Shown here in pieces: positions 12,453 to 20,896 of a stretch of 33,454 bases of DNA. The translations under genes were made by a program, and so were the position numbers. The DNA is from an uncultured Lachnospiraceae bacterium (GTDB taxonomy: Bacteria; Bacillota; Clostridia; Lachnospirales; Lachnospiraceae): contig CAMAGI010000014.1 of the NCBI GenBank assembly GCA_945833775.1, positions 1 through 33,454 of the forward strand. The letters are read 5' to 3'. Under the pieces are notes generated by a model that saw only the letters and a list, made by a program, of their open reading frames with translations, ran no database searches and was not told where the DNA came from. Positions within the stretch are counted from its first letter, which is position 1. Every line of letters begins with the position of its first letter.

Positions 12453-13658
12453 ATGGAAGAACTGAGAGAATTGCTTCGATTGGCTTTAAATGCGAAGCTT
12501 GATCGAATTATTTTGAGCAACACGACAAATGCCGAACAGGGGGCGAAGGTGAAAATTCGCCCCGTTCTTTTAAAAGAATCTTTGGTCTTTCAGGAGACCT
12601 TATACAAGCATACGCAGGTGTTCCATTCCAATTATGATACGGAGCGGATGCTGGAACGTCTGTTGTTTCTGCTGGGCGGTCTGTTCCGCCAGGGAGAGAT
12701 TAAGATGCCGGATGGCGAGGCGACGATTCTTGTCAGTAAAAAGGGGAAGGTGACAATCCGGCGAAAGGGATGTCTGATGAAAGGGGGCACGCAATCACAG
12801 AGTGCGACCGAAGCACCGGACGAAGCAGGCAGACTTTTGCACAACCGTGTGAAACAATATATCTTACAGGACGGAGCACCGGTGGATTTTCTGGTCGGAC
12901 TGGGTGTGCAGTCTCCGGATGGACATGTCAATAAGAACCGATACGATAAATTCCGGCAGATCAATCGCTTTTTGGAGTTTATCGAGGATGTACTGGATGC
13001 CCTTCCCACGGACAGAACAATCCGTATTATCGACTTCGGATGCGGCAAATCCTATCTGACTTTTGCCATGTACTATTATCTGCATATCAAACAGGGCAGG
13101 GATATTTTTGTGACGGGGCTGGATCTGAAAGAGGACGTTATCCGGCATTGCAACGAGCTGGCGCAGAAACTGCACTACGATAATCTGTCGTTTGAACGAG
13201 GGGATATCAGCACCTACGAGGGTGCGTGCAGTGTCGATATGGTGGTTTCCCTGCATGCCTGCGATACAGCTACGGATTATGCGTTGGAGAAGGCTGTCCG
13301 CTGGGGAGCGAAGGTGATTCTGGCAGTACCCTGCTGTCAGCATGAACTGAACCGACAGATGCACTGTGATGCCTTGAAGCCGGTTTTTCGGTACGGTGTC
13401 ATCAAAGAGCGCATGGCGGCGCTAATCACCGACGCGCTTCGTGCAAATCTTCTCGAGCAATGTGGATACGAAACACAGATTCTGGAATTTATCGACATGG
13501 AACATACTCCCAAAAATCTTCTGATTCGCGGGGTAAAAAAGGACAATGTGTCAAACGGTATGCGGCGCAGGGGGGATATTGGCAGCGTGACCAAACTTCT
13601 GCAGGTTACGCCCGCTTTGGAGCGCCTGCTTTCGGAACAGGCGGATGTCGATAAGTGA
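12453..13658 (+). CDS. Class I SAM-dependent methyltransferase, METTL25/Methyltransf_32-like
   Basis: IIDFGCGKSYLTFAMYYYL (SAM motif I), VVSLHACDTATDYAL, AVPCCQHEL; SD aaagagg before ATG 12453. Confidence 0.78.
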   Translation: MEELRELLRLALNAKLDRIILSNTTNAEQGAKVKIRPVLLKESLVFQETLYKHTQVFHSNYDTERMLERLLFLLGGLFRQGEIKMPDGEATILVSKKGKVTIRRKGCLMKGGTQSQSATEAPDEAGRLLHNRVKQYILQDGAPVDFLVGLGVQSPDGHVNKNRYDKFRQINRFLEFIEDVLDALPTDRTIRIIDFGCGKSYLTFAMYYYLHIKQGRDIFVTGLDLKEDVIRHCNELAQKLHYDNLSFERGDISTYEGACSVDMVVSLHACDTATDYALEKAVRWGAKVILAVPCCQHELNRQMHCDALKPVFRYGVIKERMAALITDALRANLLEQCGYETQILEFIDMEHTPKNLLIRGVKKDNVSNGMRRRGDIGSVTKLLQVTPALERLLSEQADVDK

Positions 13659-13672
13659 AACGAAAGGATTCT

Positions 13673-16201
13673 ATGAAAAAGTCGTTGATCAAAATCACGG
13701 TCTTTATTCTGACCTTTCTGGTCGCTCTTGTAGTGATCGGAAAGATTATGAATAAGGGACATGACAATTTAACAGTGGATATAGCCTCTGCAACCTATCC
13801 GATCGTGACGATGGAACGAAACGGAATCGCTTACAATCAGCTGCATGGCTATAAAACGATGATGGATACCGCTTTTCAGCGGGACAGCATCACTGTCTTA
13901 GGGGAGAATCGTGACGCCGGTATCCGGATTGATACGTATGGACAAAATGTGACAGGGATCAACATGGAGGTTCGAACGACGGACGGTTCCCGCCTGATCG
14001 AGAATTCTCCGATCACAGAGTACGAAACTGAGAGGGGAAGCATCCGCGCGACGATCAGCCTGAAGGATCTGATTGAGCCCGATACGGAATACTCACTTGC
14101 GATTGTTCTGGAACTGGACGGCGAACACCAGATTCGGTATTATACCAGGGCAATCTGGAGCACAAATTACTATCTGGACGAGAAAATGGAATATATCCGG
14201 GATTTTCATGAGCGGTTGTACGACAGAGAGGCGGCGAAGGCGCTCACGAAATATTTGGAGACGGATTCCAGACTGGAGAGCAATACATCCTTCCACAAGG
14301 TCAATATTCACAGCAGCTTTAAGCAGCTTACCTGGGGAGATATGACGGTAAAAGAAGTGGGAGAACCGGTGATAACCCTAAAGGAAATATCGGCGTCAAC
14401 GGCTTCCTTTCTGATCGATTATACGGTCAACATTTCGGAGACGAACAAACCGCAATACTGTGCGGTGCAGGAGTATTTCCGGGTTCGATATACTCCGGAA
14501 CGCATGTACCTGTTGAATTATGAGAGAGAGATGACGCAGATTCCGGATACGGAGCGGATGTACGCCAACGACAAGATCTTGCTGGGCATAGCCGATGAAA
14601 ATGTTCCGATGCTGGAGAGCGAGGACGGTAATATTGTGGTCTTCACTGCAGCGGGCAGACTCTACAGTTACAACGGAACCACGAATAAACTGGCGGAGGT
14701 TTTCTCCTTTTACGATGCAAAGAACGCGGATCCCAGGACGTTGAATGACGAGCATGGAATCAAAATTCTGGATGTGGACGAGGGCGGAAATATTTACTTT
14801 GCCGTGTATGGATATATGAACCGCGGCCGCCATGAGGGAGAAGTTGGAATCCAGGTATATGTGTATGACAGTACACTCAATACCCTGGAGGAGGCGGTAT
14901 ACGTTCCTTACGATAAGCCCTATTCGGTGCTGCATGCAGAGATTGAGCAGCTGATGTATTTCAACCGCCAGGGACAGTTATATCTTCTGTTGGAAAATAC
15001 GGTATACTGCATTGATCTGGACAGTAAATCTGCGAATGTACTGGTCTCGGTTCTTCGGGACGGAAGCCTTCAGGTTTCTGAGAATCATAAGATTATCGTC
15101 TGGCAGGACGGGACGGACATCTATCACTGTCAGAGACTGGAGATTCGGGATCTTGGTCGTGAAACCCGTAATCTGATTGAGGTAGCGGAGGGAGAGTCTG
15201 TGCGACCTCTCGGATTTATCGGGGAGGATCTGATCTTTGGCGTGGCCAGGGAGGGGGATATCCACCGGGAGGACTCCGGTAATATTTTCTTTCCAATGTA
15301 TAAGATTTGCATCTGTAATTCCGATGGGGAACTGCTGAAAAACTATTCCATGGACGGTGTATATGTTGTGGATTGCAGAGTGGAAGGCAATCAAATTACC
15401 CTGGATAGAGTGTCGATTGACGAGAACGGGACCTATAAATCTCTCCTGCAGGATCACATCATGAACAATACGGAAACCGTGGTCGGTAAAAACATGGTAG
15501 TGGTCGCAAATATCGACATCTATGAGCGGTATGTTCAGATTCAGGTGAGAAACACAATTGACAGCAAATCCCTGAAAATACTGAATCCCAAAGAAGTGAT
15601 GTTTGAGGGAGACAGAAATTTGACACTTGTGTCGGAAAGCAATGCCCAGCGCTACTATGTGTACGGCCCCTACGGGGTGGAGGGAGTCTATAACTCGCCT
15701 GCATCCGCAGTGGAGCTGGCGTATGGGATTGCGGGAGTCGTTGTTAACCGAAGCGGTGACTATGTGTGGATGAAGAGCAATCGGGTGAGCCGGAATCAGA
15801 TTATGGCGATTACCGAAAACAGCGTAACGGAGGAGAAGGACTCCCTTGCGGTATGCCTGGACACGATGCTCAAATATGAGGGCGTCATCCGAAATTCCGA
15901 ATATCTTCTCGCCAGAGGTCAATCGGTTTTGGAAATTTTAGCGGAAAATCTGCCGGATGCAGAGGTGCTGGATCTTACGGGATGCGGTCTGGATGCGCTT
16001 TTGTATTATGTGAATATGGATATACCCATTCTGGCTCTGCTGGATAACGGGGAAGCGGTTCTGGTAACCGGGTTCAATGAAAAACAGATTGTGATCATGG
16101 ATCCGATATCCGGTACTCTGTATAAGAAGAATATGACCGATGCGGCAGAATGGTTTACCGAGAATGGCAACTGTTTTGTGACCTATATTTATAAAGATTG
16201 A
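13673..16201 (+). CDS. Large membrane-anchored extracellular protein with C-terminal C39-peptidase-like domain
   Basis: One N-terminal TM segment (LIKITVFILTFLVALVVIG), long beta-rich region, C-terminus SLAVCLDTMLKYEG...GEAVLVTGFNEKQIVIMDPISG; ATG at 13673 with SD aaagga preferred over GTG at 13655. Confidence 0.7.
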   Translation: MKKSLIKITVFILTFLVALVVIGKIMNKGHDNLTVDIASATYPIVTMERNGIAYNQLHGYKTMMDTAFQRDSITVLGENRDAGIRIDTYGQNVTGINMEVRTTDGSRLIENSPITEYETERGSIRATISLKDLIEPDTEYSLAIVLELDGEHQIRYYTRAIWSTNYYLDEKMEYIRDFHERLYDREAAKALTKYLETDSRLESNTSFHKVNIHSSFKQLTWGDMTVKEVGEPVITLKEISASTASFLIDYTVNISETNKPQYCAVQEYFRVRYTPERMYLLNYEREMTQIPDTERMYANDKILLGIADENVPMLESEDGNIVVFTAAGRLYSYNGTTNKLAEVFSFYDAKNADPRTLNDEHGIKILDVDEGGNIYFAVYGYMNRGRHEGEVGIQVYVYDSTLNTLEEAVYVPYDKPYSVLHAEIEQLMYFNRQGQLYLLLENTVYCIDLDSKSANVLVSVLRDGSLQVSENHKIIVWQDGTDIYHCQRLEIRDLGRETRNLIEVAEGESVRPLGFIGEDLIFGVAREGDIHREDSGNIFFPMYKICICNSDGELLKNYSMDGVYVVDCRVEGNQITLDRVSIDENGTYKSLLQDHIMNNTETVVGKNMVVVANIDIYERYVQIQVRNTIDSKSLKILNPKEVMFEGDRNLTLVSESNAQRYYVYGPYGVEGVYNSPASAVELAYGIAGVVVNRSGDYVWMKSNRVSRNQIMAITENSVTEEKDSLAVCLDTMLKYEGVIRNSEYLLARGQSVLEILAENLPDAEVLDLTGCGLDALLYYVNMDIPILALLDNGEAVLVTGFNEKQIVIMDPISGTLYKKNMTDAAEWFTENGNCFVTYIYKD

Positions 16202-16229
16202 ACTCAATTTCAATATTGGAAAATGCGGA

Positions 16230-16265
16230 CCCCCGGTGACTTTTCTGGATCACCGGGGGTTTAAA
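16230..16265 (+). terminator. Rho-independent terminator
   Basis: CCCCCGGTGA-CTTTTCTGGA-TCACCGGGGG perfect 10-bp stem followed by TTT. Confidence 0.85.
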
Positions 16266-16280
16266 CCTTCTGAAACAGAT

Positions 16281-16303
16281 AAACCGGGTCAGTGGGCCGG
16301 TTT
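16281..16303 (-). terminator. Probable terminator of the queT-like gene
   Basis: Minus strand AAACCGG-N9-CCGGTTT immediately downstream of the stop codon. Confidence 0.5.
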
Positions 16304-16307
16304 GATT

Positions 16308-16832
16308 TTACGATATACGGAAAATCTGATTCTCGTATTTATGAAGCAGCTGATACAGCAGGATTCCGAGAATACCGCAGGAAATGATCTCTCCGATACC
16401 GACCGTCAGCATAAAGAACGGAATGGTACCCTCAATGTGATATGCATAGGCAAGCACAAGGGGGACAATGATCACATTTGCAAGGATGGGAGGAAGCGTT
16501 GCAAGCACAACGGAAACCGGGACCCCGGCAACGGAGCCGCATTTGCAGTATTTACCGATCAGCCATGTCCCGCATGCTCCGATCAGAGTTGCCAAACTGC
16601 CGAAGAGGACATCCCATAGAATGCAGCCTGTGAGAATGTTCGACAGAAGGCAGCCGATGAAGAGTCCGGGAATGGCAGCGGGTGTGAAAAGGGGGAGTAT
16701 GGTCAGGGCTTCGGAAAAGCGGACCTGGATTGCGTAATTAGACAATCCCAGAGCGTTGGCCAACAAGGTCAGCACAACGTAAAGAGCAGCGATTACCGCT
16801 GCATGAACCGTAAAAAGCACATTCTTATTCAT
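16308..16832 (-). CDS. queT: QueT-like ECF transporter S-component (queuosine-precursor family)
   Basis: MNKNVLFTVHAAVIAALYVVLTLLANALGLSNYAIQVRFSEALTILPLFTPAAIPGLFIGCLLSNI, a QueT family pattern; SD agaggag. Confidence 0.8.
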   Translation of the reverse strand: MNKNVLFTVHAAVIAALYVVLTLLANALGLSNYAIQVRFSEALTILPLFTPAAIPGLFIGCLLSNILTGCILWDVLFGSLATLIGACGTWLIGKYCKCGSVAGVPVSVVLATLPPILANVIIVPLVLAYAYHIEGTIPFFMLTVGIGEIISCGILGILLYQLLHKYENQIFRIS

Positions 16833-16858
16833 TGTATTTCTCCTCTAGTTTTGATTTA

Positions 16859-16945
16859 CAGTCTGCGAAATCACAGACTGAGGTCAGGAAGGTTTCGAAC
16901 TGACCGAGGGCGGTGGAGCCACTGCACTCGTGACCGCCACCGCCC
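16859..16945 (-). promoter_or_regulatory. Structured 5' leader of the queT-like gene (three consecutive hairpins), candidate riboswitch
   Basis: Minus strand: GGGCGGTGG/CCACCGCCC, GGTCAG/CTGACC, CAGTCTG/CAGACTG stems in series before the SD. Confidence 0.6.
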
Positions 16946-16973
16946 ATTATAGCGAAAATTGAGAGATTGTCAA
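16946..16973 (-). promoter_or_regulatory. Sigma-A promoter of the queT-like gene
   Basis: Minus strand TTGACA (16973-16968), 16-bp spacer, TATAAT (16951-16946). Confidence 0.85.
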
Positions 16974-17701
16974 GTATAGTCTATGATGTTGCTCTTGTAG
17001 GCTTCCTCTGCCATCACGTAATACTTACTGTAGTCATTCCTGTCGACTTTGATTTCGATGGTGCTTCCGATCGGTAGATAGGGAGAGGGATCCTGCCACA
17101 GACTCTTGCTCTTAAAGCGATAGGTTACGCCGCTGTAAATATCTGTGTAGGTACAGATGAGGACGTAGGGGTGGCGGCCATTCACCGAATAACTCATGTT
17201 CCGGGTAATGGATTCCACTTCTCCGAAAATGGATTGTCCCTGCTCCAGCAGCTTTTTGCGCTTATTTTTTCCGTTCTGCATTGCCAGCAGCGGAATCAGA
17301 CCGATTAAGAGGAAGACAATTGCCATACCCAGGGTGATGATGGTTCCCAGGTATTGGGTGGATTTTGCCATCACATGATAGGGATTGTCGGGATCGCAGA
17401 GAAGAGTGATTGATTTGCCCTCATGCATCCCGCTGGAATAGGAATTGATCCGAACATCCGAATAACTCTGCCCCATATAGGAATAATCCACATAGACCGT
17501 GTGGGACATGTCTCCGTCGGAATCGCGTGTCTCAATGATCCGGGAGATCACGCCGGATATCTCCTCCGCATTTTGACCGAATGAGATGGTATTGTATGTA
17601 AAAATACCGCTGACAAGTAAAAGAATTACTCCGGTCAAGGCAAATATGCCATAAATTAGATACAACACTCTTGAACTGGGGTCCTTGGTTTTATGCTTCA
17701 T
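16970..17701 (-). CDS. DUF3592-like membrane protein
   Basis: Two hydrophobic TM segments with YSYMGQSYSDVRIN and LLCDPDNPYHVM motifs; start MKHKTKDPSS chosen, downstream of AGG. Confidence 0.75.
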   Translation of the reverse strand: MKHKTKDPSSRVLYLIYGIFALTGVILLLVSGIFTYNTISFGQNAEEISGVISRIIETRDSDGDMSHTVYVDYSYMGQSYSDVRINSYSSGMHEGKSITLLCDPDNPYHVMAKSTQYLGTIITLGMAIVFLLIGLIPLLAMQNGKNKRKKLLEQGQSIFGEVESITRNMSYSVNGRHPYVLICTYTDIYSGVTYRFKSKSLWQDPSPYLPIGSTIEIKVDRNDYSKYYVMAEEAYKSNIIDYT

Positions 17702-17793
17702 GATCATCCTCATTTCTGAGTAACCAGTTGTGAGGAGGCGATGGAAATTTGCAATTTTCGTCGCCGTCACAGCGATTTCTTGGTACAGGAAAC

Positions 17794-17822
17794 ATTATAG
17801 CAAATTCCCGGGGTGAAAGCAA
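17794..17822 (-). promoter_or_regulatory. Promoter of the DUF3592-like gene
   Basis: Minus strand TTGCTT, 17-bp spacer, extended -10 TGCTATAAT. Confidence 0.7.
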
Positions 17823-17843
17823 GGATCGAAGGGGGAGACGGAT

Positions 17844-18398
17844 TTAAAGCAATCCGGCTTTGTTCAAGCGTTTGCGAAGTACCCAGCCCAATGTCATTGC
17901 CAGAGCGAGTTTTACCAGATCGCCGGGGATGTAGGGGATTACTCCGGCAGCAAGGGCAGCCGGAAAAGTCAGGGAGAGCTGATAGGCAAGCCATGCGGTA
18001 CCAAAGAAATAGCAGACTGCGGTTCCAAGCACCATGCCCAGTACCGACATCGGAATGCTGGTTTTCCAGTGATCGACGAAGAATCCACAAATCAGAGCCA
18101 TGAAAATGTAGCCGATAATATATCCGCCGGTGGGACCGAAGAGCTTACCGGCACCACCGCTGAAATTTGAAAAGACGGGAAGACCTGCAAGCCCCAGCAA
18201 GATGTAAATTACGGTACTGATGGTACCGCGTTTCATGCCAAGTACAGTGATCACAAAATAGATTGCCAGGGTTCCCAGTGAAATGGGGACAGGGCTCACC
18301 GGAATCGTCAGAGAAAAGGGGGCAAGGATACAGATTACGGCAGTCATAAGTCCGATGAGAGCCATTTGCTTTACGTTAATTTTCTTGGTTGTTTCCAT
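17844..18398 (-). CDS. bioY: BioY biotin ECF transporter S-component
   Basis: ICILAPFSLTIPVSPVPISLGTLAIYF..., LGLAGLPVFSNFSGGAGKLFGPTGGYIIGYIFMAL. Confidence 0.95.
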   Translation of the reverse strand: METTKKINVKQMALIGLMTAVICILAPFSLTIPVSPVPISLGTLAIYFVITVLGMKRGTISTVIYILLGLAGLPVFSNFSGGAGKLFGPTGGYIIGYIFMALICGFFVDHWKTSIPMSVLGMVLGTAVCYFFGTAWLAYQLSLTFPAALAAGVIPYIPGDLVKLALAMTLGWVLRKRLNKAGLL

Positions 18399-18439
18399 GA
18401 TTGTGTTACCTTTCGTGTTGTAGTTTTGTTGGAATTTTC

Positions 18440-18470
18440 TTGTAAACCATTATGAAAAACTGGTTTACAA
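18440..18470. promoter_or_regulatory. BirA-type operator
   Basis: TTGTAAACC-N13-GGTTTACAA, perfect inverted repeat upstream of bioY. Confidence 0.85.
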
Positions 18471-18476
18471 TAGTGA

Positions 18477-18505
18477 AATATACAGCAGAACAGTGCAAAT
18501 GTCAA
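18477..18505 (-). promoter_or_regulatory. Sigma-A promoter of bioY
   Basis: Minus strand TTGACA (18505-18500), 17-bp spacer, TATATT (18482-18477). Confidence 0.75.
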
Positions 18506-18531
18506 CCGCATATTTTGAAAGTTAACATTTG
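18496..18531. promoter_or_regulatory. Second, degenerate BirA-like operator
   Basis: CAAATGTcAAC-N14-GTTaACATTTG overlapping the bioY -35 element. Confidence 0.55.
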
Positions 18532-18614
18532 GGCGGTTGTATCATCTTTAGCAGAGCGAGACGGAGTAGGGAGCATCGGATCAGAAAGAACCGGAGTAGG
18601 AACACCTAAGGCAA

Positions 18615-18655
18615 GAAAAAAGGAAATCTTCCCCCGCCGGGAAAACTTCCTTTTT
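18615..18655 (-). terminator. Terminator downstream of the PRPP synthase gene
   Basis: Minus strand AAAAAGGAAgTTTTCCC-GGC-GGGGGAAgaTTTCCTTTTTT. Confidence 0.8.
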
Positions 18656-18695
18656 GATATTATTCGGAAACCACAGTCATTAACCACAGGTTCGA

Positions 18696-19880
18696 TTACA
18701 ATTCGCCCTTCCTGTATTTGGCTACGATGTTCTGGATTCTTTCATTGGGATTCAAAAGATCGCTGATGGAAGAATCGTGGTTCAGTGTATCAATGATATA
18801 GGCGATATACTTGCTCATATCACAGCTGATATACCAGTCGCGCTGCAGAAGTTCGGGACTCTGATAGATCAGGTTGGTCGTCAGCACTTTGTTGATTACA
18901 CCATTTTCATAAGCCTTGTCAAACTTGTCCAGGCCACTGGTGAAAAGGCCGAATGTGGAGAAGACAAAGATCTTATTGGCCTTGCGCTCCTTCAGGGCAC
19001 TTGCAACCTCCAGTACACTCTCGCCGGAGGAAATCATATCATCAATAATGATCATATCCTTGCCCTCCACGTTGCTACCCAGGAATTCGTGAGCAACGAT
19101 GGGGTTTCGACCGTTTACAATGCGGGTATAATCGCGTCTCTTGTAGAACATACCCATATCAAGACCGAGGACGTTTGCAATGTAGATAGCGCGCTTCATG
19201 CCGCCCTCGTCCGGGCTGATCACCATCATGTGATCGGAGTCAAGCTGCAAATCTTTTACATTTCGGAGCAGACCCTTTATGAACTGGTATGCGGGCTGAA
19301 CCGTCTCAAATCCGTGCAGAGGAATTGCGTTCTGAACACGGGGATCGTGGGCGTCAAAGGTAATGATATTGTCCACACCCATCCCGACCAGTTCCTGAAG
19401 AGCGAGGGCACAGTCGAGGGACTCACGGGAGGTTCTCTTATGCTGACGGCTCTCATACAGGAAGGGCATGATCACCGTGATACGCCGCGCTTTTCCACCG
19501 ACTGCGGCGATGATGCGCTTAAGATCCTGATAATGGTCGTCGGGAGACATGTGATTCTCATGTCCGCACAGAGAGTAGGTCATCGAGTAATTCAATACAT
19601 CCACCAGGAGATAGAGATCCGATCCGCGGACGGATTCCAGAATCTGTCCCTTTGCTTCACCGGAACCAAAACGGGGAACCTTAGCGTCAAGCAGATAGGA
19701 ATCTCTCATATATCCTGCAAAAGCAAGGGATTCCTTGTGCTCGCTCTCGCGCTCGGCTCTCCACTTCACAAGGTATTGATCCACTTTTTCTCCGAGGGGT
19801 TTGCAGCCTGCCAATGAGATGATGCCGAGAGAACCGACAGGAATTGTCTCAAGATTTCGCTTTTCTTCGCGATTTGCCAT
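18696..19880 (-). CDS. Ribose-phosphate pyrophosphokinase family protein, long divergent form (394 aa)
   Basis: VIMPFLYESRQHKRTSRESLDCALALQEL, FDAHDPRVQNAIPLHGFE, VISPDEGGMKRA, IIIDDMISSGESV. Confidence 0.88.
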   Translation of the reverse strand: MANREEKRNLETIPVGSLGIISLAGCKPLGEKVDQYLVKWRAERESEHKESLAFAGYMRDSYLLDAKVPRFGSGEAKGQILESVRGSDLYLLVDVLNYSMTYSLCGHENHMSPDDHYQDLKRIIAAVGGKARRITVIMPFLYESRQHKRTSRESLDCALALQELVGMGVDNIITFDAHDPRVQNAIPLHGFETVQPAYQFIKGLLRNVKDLQLDSDHMMVISPDEGGMKRAIYIANVLGLDMGMFYKRRDYTRIVNGRNPIVAHEFLGSNVEGKDMIIIDDMISSGESVLEVASALKERKANKIFVFSTFGLFTSGLDKFDKAYENGVINKVLTTNLIYQSPELLQRDWYISCDMSKYIAYIIDTLNHDSSISDLLNPNERIQNIVAKYRKGEL

Positions 19881-19890
19881 GAATGTCTCC

Positions 19891-20871
19891 TCACTTTCCG
19901 ATGCGCTTTTTGTACATTCGAATATCAGGACCGGTAAGCAGACACAGCTTGTAGTAGCTGGTTATTCGGGAGAATACTCGGTCCGAATAGCGGTCTCTGA
20001 GCTCTTCAAATGCGAGATTGGTTGAGATGATGGTTGCTTTCTGCCGCAGATTTCGTTCATTGATGCAGGCAAACAGCTGAGAAGTCACAAAGGAGTTCGT
20101 CACTTCGGTTCCAAGGTCGTCTATGATCAGGAGATCGCAATTGTAAAGATCCTTACAAAAGAGTGACAACGCCTCCTTTTCTTTCGTATCGAAGGCATAC
20201 CGCGCCAAAGTATCGAACAAGCCCATGGCGCTGAAATAAATGACGGAACGACCCTGTCTCAGCAATTCTTCCGCAACACATCCCGACAAAAAACTTTTGC
20301 CAGTACCTACTGTACCATAAAAGAATAGATTGTGGTAGTCTTGTTTGAAGTTTTGTACAAAATCTTTACAGATTCTTACCGCGCCCTGAAAACGCTCCAA
20401 ATCCTGTCCCTGATAATACTCATAGGAGAGTGTACTGAAGTTTTCGCGGCCTAAGAGCTCGCGGATATTGGACTGTTCATAGAGAAGGTCGATTTCCTGC
20501 TGCCGGAAACAATGGCATTTCTGCCGAAGTCCGTCTTCCGTAAAAACATAACCGGTGTCACGACAATCCGGGCAGGTATAGATGGGTTCAAGATAGTCCG
20601 CGGGAAATCCTGCGGCAGCGAGAAGCCTGGACTTTTGCATTTTTTTTTCGCGAAGCGCTTCGTGAAGTGTTTTCGTACCGGTGTCGTCACCGCTCAGAAG
20701 CTCTTCTGCCCTGGATAGGCACAGAGTACTTACGGAATCGTCAAGCTCGCGGTATCCGGGAACGTCCCGGTAAACCTGCTCGCGGCGCTGCATTTCCAGA
20801 TGACGGTTGGCATCGCGGGTCTGTTCGTACCCGCGGATAATGGATTCGTATTGTGAATTCGAAAGTGACAC
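19891..20871 (-). CDS. DnaC/DnaI-like replicative helicase loader ATPase
   Basis: Walker A FYGTVGTGKSFLSGCVAEELL, Walker B DLLIIDDLGTE, CPDCRDTGYV zinc-like motif. Confidence 0.88.
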   Translation of the reverse strand: MSLSNSQYESIIRGYEQTRDANRHLEMQRREQVYRDVPGYRELDDSVSTLCLSRAEELLSGDDTGTKTLHEALREKKMQKSRLLAAAGFPADYLEPIYTCPDCRDTGYVFTEDGLRQKCHCFRQQEIDLLYEQSNIRELLGRENFSTLSYEYYQGQDLERFQGAVRICKDFVQNFKQDYHNLFFYGTVGTGKSFLSGCVAEELLRQGRSVIYFSAMGLFDTLARYAFDTKEKEALSLFCKDLYNCDLLIIDDLGTEVTNSFVTSQLFACINERNLRQKATIISTNLAFEELRDRYSDRVFSRITSYYKLCLLTGPDIRMYKKRIGK

Positions 20872-20896
20872 GACAAGACTCCTTTATCTTCCATGA

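Noticed and set aside
14978-15922. 314-aa minus-strand ORF antisense to the 848-aa protein gene
   Set aside because: His/Ile-rich antisense composition, no SD, embedded in a longer coherent ORF.
16859-16880. Classical H-type pseudoknot in the third queT leader hairpin (UGAUUU with AAAUCA)
   Set aside because: Only 1 nt would have to span the 7-bp stem, sterically implausible; treated as alternative pairing instead.
18777-19817. 346-aa plus-strand ORF antisense to PRPP synthase
   Set aside because: Antisense shadow of a clear PRPP synthase-family protein.
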